Source of the DNA: Pelagomonas calceolata
Lineage: Eukaryota > Sar > Pelagophyceae > Pelagomonadales > Pelagomonadaceae
Direction: 5' to 3'
NCBI GenBank assembly: GCA_918797485.1
Contig: CAKKNE010000004.1
Coordinates: 4,960,001 to 5,024,000, forward strand
Length of the DNA stretch: 64,000 nucleotides
Shown here: in pieces, positions 48,678 to 56,246 of the stretch
How positions within the stretch are numbered: the first letter of the stretch is position 1
How the letters are laid out: every line of letters starts with the position of its first letter
Notes under the pieces: generated by a model
Database searches by the model: none
Seen by the model: the letters and a program-made list of their open reading frames with translations, nothing else
What the model was told of the DNA's origin: nothing
Made by a program: the position numbers and the translations under genes

Positions 48678-49100
48678 ATGGGCGGGAACAACAAGCCGCC
48701 CGGGCTGGGCAACAAGCTGCGCATGACGCTCGGCCTGCCCATGTCGGCGGTGATGAACTGCGCGGACAACAGCGGCGCGAAGAACCTGTACGTGATCGCG
48801 GTGATCAACATCAAGGGGCGGCTGAACAAGCTGCCGTCGGCGGCGCCGGGCGACCTCGTCATGTGCTCGTGCAAGAAGGGCAAGCCCGAGCTGCGGAAGA
48901 AGGTCATGCCCGCCGTCGTCATCCGCCAGCGCAAGCCCTGGCGCAGAAAGGAGGGCGTCATCATCTACTTCGAGGACAACGCCGGCGTCGTCGTCAACAA
49001 CAAGGGCGAGATGAAGGGCTCGGCCATCAACGGCCCCGTCGCGAAGGAGTGCGCGGACCTGTGGCCGCGCATCGCCTCGAACGCGGGGTCGATCCTCTGA
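48678..49100 (+). CDS. RPL23: cytosolic ribosomal protein uL14 (RPL23)
   Basis: 140 aa, the exact family length, single exon, ATG at 48678 in a CCACCATGG context. [58 protein letters not shown] and [25 protein letters not shown] are near-universal in eukaryotic uL14. Part of the 60S subunit face. No introner despite certain high expression. Confidence 0.98.
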   Translation: MGGNNKPPGLGNKLRMTLGLPMSAVMNCADNSGAKNLYVIAVINIKGRLNKLPSAAPGDLVMCSCKKGKPELRKKVMPAVVIRQRKPWRRKEGVIIYFEDNAGVVVNNKGEMKGSAINGPVAKECADLWPRIASNAGSIL

Positions 49101-49151
49101 GTAAGATAGTTCTAGTTTCGCGTGGCGCGGCGGCGGCGAGACAAGCGTATA

Positions 49152-49284
49152 GTTACGGTGCTAGGACTAGTGGGCGGAGCCCCGGGCGGGGGGGGGGAGA
49201 CACCGCGCGTCGCCGACTCATCGGCATAACAGCGCACCTCCTTCTAAGCAGAACCGCCTCGGCAACACCCCCCCGAACAATGTG
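49152..49284 (+). repeat. dispersed GTTACGG repeat, reference copy
   Basis: Starts GTTACGGTGCTAGGACTAGT, contains GGGCGGAGCCCC, a G-run, GACACCGCGCGTCGCCGA, CTCCTTCTAAGCAGAACCGC and ends GAACAATGTGC. Copies at 44501 (inverted), 26690 (rearranged) and 10403 (fragment). No terminal inverted repeats or target duplications identified, so the class is unknown. Confidence 0.8.
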
Positions 49285-49299
49285 CGGCGAGACCTGCCG

Positions 49300-49320
49300 C
49301 TAGCAGCTGTAAGACACTAG
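49300..49320 (+). promoter_or_regulatory. CTAG-N13-CTAG motif upstream of FkbM gene
   Basis: CTAGCAGCTG then TAAGACACTAG, about 160 bp before the ATG at 49482; one of the cleanest copies. Confidence 0.7.
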
Positions 49321-49481
49321 TAGTGGTCTGCTAGTAAGTCAGAGCCGGCGTCGAGCTCGTGCGGCTAGCGTCGAGTAAGCTTGCGCCATAGATGAGTGCA
49401 CGGGCATAACATATAGCTATAGTTGGCTGCCCCCTGCATTATCAACATTTGCTGCCAATAGACTGTGCAGTAGTAACAACC

Positions 49482-51081
49482 ATGCTGCTGGCACTCCTGC
49501 TCCTTCTCGCCGCGACAACAGCAGCCCTAGAGCAAGACGGCAAGGACTACGACCTCTACACGACCGCCTCCGCCCTGCGCAACCTCGCCGGCGGCTTCGC
49601 GAGCGAGGTGGAGGTGACCGCGGACGGGCGCGTCAAGAAATTGATCTTTGACGGCACGGCGGACCTGTTGGCTGAGGCGCGGGCGCTGGTCAACGCGCTG
49701 GGCGTCACCCAGGGCGAGGGGTGCGAGGACCGAGATTGTGCCGCAAAAGAGCTGGTGAACATGATGCGCGGGACCGTCGACGCGAGGCGGCGGACGGCCG
49801 GCGAGGCGCTCGACCTCGCGCAGCTGCGCATCGCGACCACGACGCGCGGACATTTCCACGTGGTGCACACGCGGGACTCGTTCGTGGGCGCGTCGCTGGA
49901 GGCCGCGGGCACCTTCGAGGAACCCGCGCTGCGCCTGATGCTCGCGGTCGTCCGGCCCGGCGACGTCGTCGTGGACGCGGGGGCGAATCTGGGCGCGCAC
50001 CTGGTGCCGCTCGCGGTGGCGGTCGCAGACGGTCGACACGCGCCGGTCAGCGACGCGGGCCGGCTGGTCGCCTTCGAGCCGCAGGCGATTCCGCACGCGC
50101 AGCTCCACGCGAGTCTACTCATGCTGGGCTCGGCGCGCATCCCGAGCGCCGTCGTCGCGTACCGCGCCGCCGCCGGCGCGAAAGACGGGGGAGTCGCGTC
50201 AATCCCGACGCTGGACGATCGCGGCGCGCCGCAGAACTTTGCCCAACTCTCGCTGGTCGAGGGGGCGTTCCACGGGCGGCCCGACGCGGACGAGTACGAG
50301 AACTATACCGTCGCCCGTCGGCGCGGAGACCAAAAGCTGTCGTGGCGGCACCCGACGCAGCGGTCGATGTCCACGCAGGTTCCCGTCCGGTCGATAGATT
50401 CCGTGCTGAAGGAAATGTCCCTCGCTTGCCCATCGTTGATAAAGGTGGACGTCGAGGGCCAAGAGGACGACGCGCTGCGGGGCGCCGCGAAGACCATCAA
50501 AAAATGCCGGCCTGTCTTGTACGTCGAGAACTGTGTGGAAATCAACCAGTGCGTCGGGTGCACCCGACAATTCTTCACTAAGTCATTTCTCGGCGATGAC
50601 GTGGCCGCGCTGGCTCCGTCGAGCGGCGAGGAACCGGCATCGCCACGCCATCGAGCAGGCGTCGCGTCGATGGCGTGGAGGACGACGCGGCGAAGGAGGA
50701 CGAACGCGCCGTAAAATTTTGATTTCCACACAGGTCGAGAACAACCACTACCCCGCGGCCGGCATCGCGACGAGGCATTGCCGGGGTGCTGGCTACGTCG
50801 CCTTCCACCACGCGTTCTCCTACGCCGCGCTCTTCCCCAGACCTCGCTCAAGAGAGGAGGCGGCGTACCACGCGGACGTCGCGGACCGGTCGGACTCGCG
50901 GAACCTGCTGTGCGTCGCGTCGGCCGAGCGCCTCGCCGGGCTGCCGGAGACCATTTTCCTTGAGGTCGTGCCCGGCTGGGAATCCGCCGCGGCAGCGCTC
51001 CCGCCGGACCTGCTCGCGAGGCTGACGCGGCCCGTCGACGAGGCGGTGTTGTACCCGAACCGGGGGGCGCCGTGGGAGTAG
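49482..51081 (+). CDS. secretory FkbM-type methyltransferase
   Basis: Exons 49482-50309, 50379-50522 and 50734-51081, giving 439 aa if the middle relic is spliced (462 aa if retained). Signal peptide MLLALLLLLAATTAALEQ. SAM-binding motif VVVDAGANLGAHLVPLA, then VAFEPQAIPHAQLHASL, SLVEGAFHG, VPVRSIDSVL and LIKVDVEGQEDDALRGA are the FkbM order. FkbM enzymes usually O-methylate sugars or small hydroxyl compounds; the leader suggests a Golgi glycan target. The start is the first ATG, which opens the leader; the frame upstream begins at TTG. The last exon (VENNHYPAAGIATRHCRGAGYVAFHH) completes the fold. Confidence 0.85.
50310..50378 (+). mobile_element. 60-bp introner relic in FkbM gene
   Basis: Element 50319-50378 with ends CGGCGCGGAGACCAAA and CGGTCGATGTCCACGCAG: the family repeats with substitutions almost all toward G or C. 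A GT at 50310 and AG at 50378 give a 69-nt, in-frame, stop-free intron. It can therefore be spliced (ENYT-VPVRSID) or kept as 23 residues. Confidence 0.75.
50523..50733 (+). mobile_element. full-length 203-bp introner, FkbM gene (GT-AG)
   Basis: Element 50531-50733, perfect 15-bp ends, perfect duplication GTCGAGAA at 50523-50530 and 50734-50741. Very similar throughout to the Nudix-gene copy, so recent. Join reads VLY-VENNHYPAAG. Confidence 0.98.
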
Positions 51082-51604
51082 TTGTCGTATAAAGTGTGTT
51101 TGTCCTTTGATTTAGTCTCCGACCTTTAATATAGAATCGTTACTAGTAGGGGAGTCCGAAATGCCCACAACCATGGTGCGACGCGTTCGACGATAAAAAG
51201 GTATAAACTCCTTCAGGGTCACCTGCCCTGAGGGCAGCTAACCCAGGAGGAGTTCATGCCTTTTCCCCTGCCGGGGGCTGCTCCGCAAGGGTGCCAAATC
51301 CGGCGTGGGGGGTGATGGTTCGGGTTTAAGACTTTTTTATTTGGTTGGGGCTCGGAGGGAGTGTCTGCGCGTGCCGCGCAACCAAAGAGGCGCGGCGTGT
51401 ATCGAGACCCGGAGACTGAGTGGCGCAGACGTATTTATCGAGACGGCGAGACAGCTAAAAAACGGGTGTCACAAGCAATATTGTCGGACCATAAAATACA
51501 GCGCTGCGGACACGCACACGCGCGCGCTAGTGGTAATCCGTTGGAGAGGAGTAGAAAAAGTACTTAAGCGGTCGAACGCTATCTAGAGTGCGGACTGCAG
51601 TCAT
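51082..51604. other. intergenic region with hairpin
   Basis: No gene recognised; short open frames here lack any familiar feature. Contains the long hairpin at 51196-51264. GC is lower than average. Confidence 0.55.
51196..51264. other. long imperfect hairpin
   Basis: Arms AAAAGGTATAAACTCCT (51196-51212) and AGGAGTTCATGCCTTTT (51248-51264) pair over 17 bp with one G-T pair and one mismatch. Inside, TCAGGG / CCCTGA makes a second stem. It could be a structured RNA, a 3'-end element of the FkbM transcript, or a small palindromic repeat. Confidence 0.6.
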
Positions 51605-53086
51605 ATGGCCCAGGAAGGGATGGCCCAGGGCACGCGAAAAAAAGTGACGCATAGCACGATCCTCGCCTTGCCGAATACGGCGTGGGGGGTCGTCGTTGGT
51701 CTCGGCGGCAACGCCATTTTGTGGAAAGGTATCGCGACGCACGGTTTCACGCGCCACGTTCTCGGGCGAGGCGTTCAATGGCTATTTTTTAGCGTGGGCG
51801 GCGTTCTGTGCTATGCATAAATCAAATTCTTGCGGCGCGTTTCCTGCTGAATCATGGCCTCCACGCCAGGCGTGGCGGTGTGGGTCCTACACCACTCGAT
51901 TCAGTCATCAAGGTCGCGTTGTCGCCGAGAAAGGACTTCGTGAAGAATTTTTCCGGCACCCGACTCACTGTTTGATTGCGCACAGGTTCTGTGGATTACC
52001 CTCGCACTCCTCACCCTGGCGAAATTCGTTACCAACTTTGTGTTCGTCGTCCGCGAGTGGCGGGATCCAGTCCGCGTTTATTTCTTCAATATGATGAACG
52101 TGTCGCTGTTCATGTACGCAATAGCCGTGCCGGCGGCGCTCGAAGACGACTGGCGCGCCGCGCGGACAGCCGCCTTTTGTATAGCTAGCGTCATGCAGAT
52201 CGGCTTCAACCTCGAGGTGTATCGCCGGTGGCTGTTCTGCAAGGGCGCGTCGTTGGCCAGCGCCGAGCCGCAGTACATGTTGTCGACGGTTGGTTGGGCC
52301 CTCGGTTGTTTGCTAGCGCAGGACTTGGACCTCGACCGGAGATGGCGCATCGGCGTAGCCGAGCTCATGATTGGGTGCGCCGTTTGTTTTGTGTGGAAAT
52401 CAACCAGTGAGCCTCCACGCCACCGAGCCGACGCGGTCACGGGGACAAAGTCGCGTCGATGGCGTGGCCTCCACGCCATCGAGCAGACGCAGCTACGGAG
52501 ACAGCGTCGCGTCGATGGCGTGGGGCGCCCGAAATTTGAGATCCCACAGGTCGTGTTTTATTCGTTTGCTGCCATATCGGTGATCCAGGGCCTGGCCGAA
52601 AAACCCCATCTCAAAGGCGAGCCGGTGTTATTCCTACTCATCGCGCCGCCGTCCGTAGCGGCCACGTGCTTCGCCAATTTTCATGGCGGGCGGTTCAGAG
52701 GGGTCCCCGTGAGCGTGCTCGGATACGCGCTGGTGATGCTCTCGGTGTTGCTCCTCAGCGGTCCGAAGCTCGCTGGCGAGCCAAAACTCCTGGGAAGCTA
52801 CTGGGCTTATGTGTTCCCCGTCGCCGCGCTCGGATCTGCTTGTATTAACTACGCCGCCTACGAGAACTCGCCCGAGGCGAAGGCCGTGGCGTGGGTCGTG
52901 TTCATTATAGCCGAGACCTTGCTTATTCTCGTCTTCGTACGCACTATGTACCACTGGGCGCAGGTCGCGCGGGGCCGGGCGCTTTGGCGCGACCCGCTCG
53001 CGCCGGCATCCGCCTGGGTCGACGAAAAAACGGGGGGGCGCGTCGGCCATTGCGAAGGGGACGACGCAGCAATTACTCCAGCATAG
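51605..53086 (+). CDS. SLAC1/TehA-family anion channel
   Basis: Exons 51605-51802, 51986-52381 and 52550-53086, 376 aa. Ten hydrophobic helices are expected; visible ones include GVVVGLGGNAILWKGI, VLWITLALLTLAKFVTNFVFVV, MNVSLFMYAIAVPAAL and FAAISVIQGL. The segment EWRDPVRVYFFNMMNVSL matches the conserved part of bacterial TehA and plant SLAC1 (DPVRVNFF). It should conduct anions or export organic acids such as malate. Both introners sit between helices. Start is the ATG at 51605; six codons on there is a second ATG. Composition is less GC-rich than neighbours. Confidence 0.85.
51803..51985 (+). mobile_element. introner, anion channel intron 1 (GT-AG)
   Basis: Element 51811-51985, 175 bp, 5' end altered (CTATGCATAAATCAAA), 3' end TTGATTGCGCACAG; perfect duplication GTTCTGTG at 51803-51810 and 51986-51993. 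Join VGG-VLWITL, phase 0. Confidence 0.93.
52382..52549 (+). mobile_element. introner, anion channel intron 2 (GT-AG)
   Basis: Element 52389-52549, 161 bp, starts TTGTGTGGAAATCAACC and ends TTGAGATCCCACAG. Flanks GTTTGTT / GTCGTGTT are related. Carries two CCACGCCA..TCGA...TCGATGGCGTGG palindromes, i.e. an internal duplication. The 168-nt intron has no in-frame stop, so retention would add 56 residues. Confidence 0.85.
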
Positions 53087-53117
53087 TGGCAGTAATGACT
53101 CCAGCATAGGGCCGGGA

Positions 53118-53564
53118 CTACCCCTTACCATCGTCGCCGCCGAAGGGCAGCCAGAGCCGCGCCGAGCCGCTCACGCAGAGCGCGCCCGTCGCCGCGAGCC
53201 GCAGCGTCGTCGCGCACGTCGCGAAGGCCCCCGCGCGCGCCTCGCGCACGGCGCCGATTGCGATCTCGGACAGGACCTCCGCGCCGACGGGCACGGCCTT
53301 GTCGAATCGGAGGGACTGCGTCCGGTAGACCGCGCCCGGGTGGTGGCGCGCGAAGACGGCCGGGAACGTCGCCGCGAGCAGCAGCCCGGGCACGATGGGC
53401 GCCTCGAAGGGCGGGACCGGCCGCGCGTGGATCGCGTTGGCGTCGCCGGTCAGCCGCGCCCAGGCGTCGAGGTCTTCTCGCGTGAAGACGCGCGTGGCCT
53501 TCATGACGTCGCCCGGCGAGCAGGCCTTCGTCGCCAGCAGGCGCCGTGGGACGCACCGGAGCAT
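53118..53564 (-). CDS. MaoC-like hotdog dehydratase, mitochondrial-type leader
   Basis: 148 aa, ATG at 53564. MLRCVPRRLLATKA is a basic, amphipathic mitochondrial-type leader. The rest is a single hotdog domain: FTREDLDAWARLTGDANAIH carries the Asp and His of the MaoC hydratase-2 motif (D-x4-H), then VPGLLLAATFPAVFARHHPGAVYRTQSLRFDKAVPVG. Resembles HTD2-type 3-hydroxyacyl-ACP dehydratases of mitochondrial fatty acid synthesis. Its ATG overlaps the stop of the RPC9 gene by one base (TGATG). Confidence 0.85.
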   Translation of the reverse strand: MLRCVPRRLLATKACSPGDVMKATRVFTREDLDAWARLTGDANAIHARPVPPFEAPIVPGLLLAATFPAVFARHHPGAVYRTQSLRFDKAVPVGAEVLSEIAIGAVREARAGAFATCATTLRLAATGALCVSGSARLWLPFGGDDGKG

Positions 53565-53938
53565 CACGCGCGCAGCTCCTTGGCGACGGCGCACACCTTG
53601 GCCACCTGCGCGTCGTCGAGGCGCGGCTCGCGCGTGTCGTTGTCGACGACGCCCCCGACGACGGCGGCGTTCGTCGGCGCCACGTTCAGCACCGCGAGGC
53701 GCTCGTTCCGCGTGAGGCCGAGGTCGGCGCCCGCCAGCGCGGCCGCGGCCGTCGCCGCGGCGTCGTAGCGGCTGCCCGGCAGCGCCTCGAGCGCTTTGAG
53801 CGCCCGGTCGGCGGTGGCGTCGGCCTCCTGGAGCTTCCGCGGCCGCGCGCCCTCCCCCTGCAACCGAGCGGCCCGGTCCTGGAGGATCTGGGTGGCGTCG
53901 ACGTTGGTCGCGGCTTGGTTCGTCGCTACGATCTTCAT
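53564..53938 (-). CDS. RPC9: RNA polymerase III subunit RPC9 (CRCP-like)
   Basis: 124 aa, ATG at 53938. MKIVATNQAATNVDATQILQDRAARLQ and GLTRNERLAVLNVAPTNAAVV...LDDAQVAKVCAVAKELRA match the Rpb4/RPC9 fold (HRDC-like), including the LT-x-ER-x-x-LN-x-x-PT signature. Pairs with RPC8 in the Pol III stalk. Length is typical. The stop codon overlaps the start codon of the downstream MaoC gene. Confidence 0.85.
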   Translation of the reverse strand: MKIVATNQAATNVDATQILQDRAARLQGEGARPRKLQEADATADRALKALEALPGSRYDAAATAAAALAGADLGLTRNERLAVLNVAPTNAAVVGGVVDNDTREPRLDDAQVAKVCAVAKELRA

Positions 53939-54397
53939 GCAACAAACGCTGGGCACCCGAGCGCAGCGCGGCACCTGCTTGCCAATTTGCGACAAGCAGC
54001 GCTAATGCAAGCGCCGGTAGAAGCAGCGCACACACCGATCGGTAGCTGCGGTCGTTCATGCGCTCGCGCCAGGCTCGGGATCCCTAGTGTCTTACAGGCC
54101 GCTAGCCGGCGGCACTGAACAGGCGTGTCGAACGAGAGCGACGGGGTGCGCGAAGCTTAAGGACCAGTCGACGAAACCCGCGCAGAGTAGCCATGATTGC
54201 GCATTGCAGCACTCTGCCGCCGCGCGTCCCGCTTGGTCCGGACGTAAACGCACTTGAAGACGCGTGACGAGAGATCGCGAGCTGCATTGTTACGTTGTTG
54301 GCGGAAACCAAAGACCAGGAGGCACGGGTGGGAGACAGCCTGCCTCCCTCGCCGACACCTGGCGTCTGTTCAAGGGCGCGGCGAGGCACGCGGAAGC
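53939..54397. other. divergent promoter region RPC9 / ANTH gene
   Basis: No gene seen. CTAG motif at 54084-54105, then a region rich in short open frames without features. A hydrophobic frame overlapping RPC9 on the minus strand (starting 54059) was judged a shadow. Confidence 0.55.
54084..54105 (-). promoter_or_regulatory. CTAG-N14-CTAG motif in divergent promoter
   Basis: Plus strand CTAGTGTCTT then ACAGGCCGCTAG; about 145 bp upstream of RPC9 in gene sense, 290 bp from the ANTH gene. Confidence 0.65.
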
Positions 54398-56050
54398 ATG
54401 GCCCGGCGCTCGAGCCTCGCGGCGGCCTTAGTGCTCGCCGTCGTAGCACTCCTCGCGCCCGCGGAGGCCAAGGGCAGCAAGGGCGTCCGCCGCAACTCGG
54501 CGCTGCACGGCAAGCCGCGCAAGAAGGGACGACGGCCGCCCCCGCGGAAGAAGAAGCGCCGCGAGTACGACTACGACGATGACGACGACGACGACGACGA
54601 CTTCGGCGGCGGCTCGCGGCAGATGACGTACTACAAGCCGCGGCGCAAGCCGACGGGCCCGTCGGTGCTCCAGCGCGCGCAGGCCATGGCCAAGGAGGCA
54701 AGCGCGCGGGGCCTGGAGATGTCCAAGGTCGCCGCCTCGCGCGCCAAGGACCTCGCGGCCGAGGCCGCCGTCAAGGGCCAGGAGGCCTCGCGGCTCGCCA
54801 AGGCCTACTACAGCTCCGAGTACGAGAAGTTCCTCCTGACGGCGACGTGGCCGTCGGACCAGCGCGTCTCGCCGCAGCTCGCGAAGCGGCTCGTCGAGAG
54901 CGTCGCGCGCTTCCCCGCGCGGCCGCACGCGCTGCCCGACGACGACCCGTACCGCGTGACGCTGCGCAAGCTCTGGAAGAAGATGATCGAGCGCGACTGG
55001 CGGACCACGCAAAAAGCTTTGTACTTGCTCCACGCCCTGTCGCGGTCGACGCCCACCAAGAACGCGCGCGCGCTCTCGCGCACGCTCAAGTCCATGGTCG
55101 GCGACGCCGACCCGAAGACGGGCCGCAAGTACTTCTCGCGGCGGGAGCTCGTGGCGCTGCGGGGCGACGACGGCGCCGAGCGCGGCGCCGTCGTCGACGC
55201 GTACGCCGGGTTCGTGCTGCGGCGCGCGCTGCTCTTCGCGGGCAAGTTCGAGGACGTCGCCGCGCCGAAGAAGAAGAAGAAGCCGGCCGCCGTCGAGGAG
55301 TGCCCCGCCGACGTCATTAACGAGGCGACGCTGAAGCGGGCGCAGAACGCGCTGCTCGTGACGGAGCACGCGCTGACGTTCCTGCGCGCGGCGCTCGACG
55401 ACCCGGACCCGCGGCGCGCGCACCTCGTCGTGGTGTCGTGCGTCGAGCTGGTGGTGGCCGACCTCGTGGACGGCTGGGCCGCGGCGCGCGACGCCTGCGG
55501 CGCGCTCGCGGCGGCGCTCGCGGCGGGCGCGGCCGGCGACGACGCCGCCGCCGCCGCCGCCGCGCTCGCCAAGTACGCGGCCCTCAAGCCGCGCGCCAAG
55601 AAGGCGGCCAAGGCGTCGCTGAAGACGCTGCGCTTCTTCGACCTGCGCGTGGCCGCGACCATCGGGGACACGGACGTCGACGCGGCCATCGACGCCGCGC
55701 TCGCGGCGCGCGGCGGCGCCGCGGCCGCCGCGGCCGACGCGGCGGCCGCGGCGTCGGCTGACGACGGCGAGGCCGAGGCCGAGGACGACGAGGACGACGA
55801 GGCGGACGACGAGGACGACGACGACGACGAGGAGGAGGACGACGACGACGAGGCGCGGACGCGGCGTCGAGTCGCCTTCTAACCACGCCATCGATGCGTG
55901 GCCTAGACGCGGACAGAACCACGACACGCGACCCCTGCGCAGGACGATGAGGATGACGAGGACGACGACGAGGACGACGACGAGGACGACGAGGACGACG
56001 AGGACGACGAGGACGAGGACGACGAGGACGACGAGGACGACGAGGACTAG
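54398..56050 (+). CDS. ENTH/ANTH-domain protein with signal peptide and acidic tail
   Basis: ATG at 54398. Unspliced it ends at 55882 (494 aa); removing a 72-nt GT-AG intron (55871-55942) extends it to 56050 with a pure Asp/Glu tail. MARRSSLAAALVLAVVALLAPAEA is a strong signal peptide, followed by a basic patch and a run of nine Asp. Residues ~130-310 resemble ENTH/ANTH: YYSSEYEKFLLTATWPSD, DPYRVTLRKLWKKMIERDWRTTQKALYLLHAL. ENTH/ANTH domains normally bind phosphoinositides and clathrin adaptors in the cytosol, so a signal peptide is unexpected; delivery to a plastid-surrounding compartment is one possibility. No catalytic function expected. Confidence 0.7.
55871..55942 (+). mobile_element. 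possible introner relic at 3' end of ANTH gene
   Basis: The 72-nt GT-AG segment contains CCACGCCATCGATGCGTGG, like the interior palindrome of intact introners, and ends CTGCGCAG. No convincing target duplication. It contains the in-frame TAA of the short product, so splicing would swap the C-terminus. Confidence 0.4.
55943..56050 (+). repeat. GAC/GAG acidic microsatellite
   Basis: About 105 bp of GAC, GAG and GAT codons that would encode only Asp and Glu if joined to the ANTH gene. Confidence 0.85.
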
Positions 56051-56246
56051 CCTCTCCGTCGTCACACGCGCATTCCCCGTCGCGTCGAGTGCTGTAAGTA
56101 TCCACACACTCGCTTACGTTTTTCCATGGCTGCCGCCGCCGGCCCGTCGGAAATCTCTCTTGCGTCAGCCGACGATGAGGTCGCCGTCGCCTACCGACGC
56201 CTACGACGCCTGGGTCTTGCGAGCAGGTTTCAAGAAACAATCCGCA

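Larger units (their letters stand above)
49101..49481. other. intergenic region with dispersed repeat and promoter motif
   Basis: No gene. Dispersed repeat at 49152-49284, CTAG motif at 49300-49320 and an AT-rich stretch at 49400-49460 just before the FkbM gene. Confidence 0.65.

Noticed and set aside
53565-54059. upstream extension of the MaoC frame with a hydrophobic start (MNDRSYRSVCALLLPALALALL)
   Set aside because: Runs antisense-free through RPC9 in another frame and is Arg/Gly-rich low complexity; the mitochondrial leader at 53564 is a better start, although an alternative long product cannot be wholly excluded.
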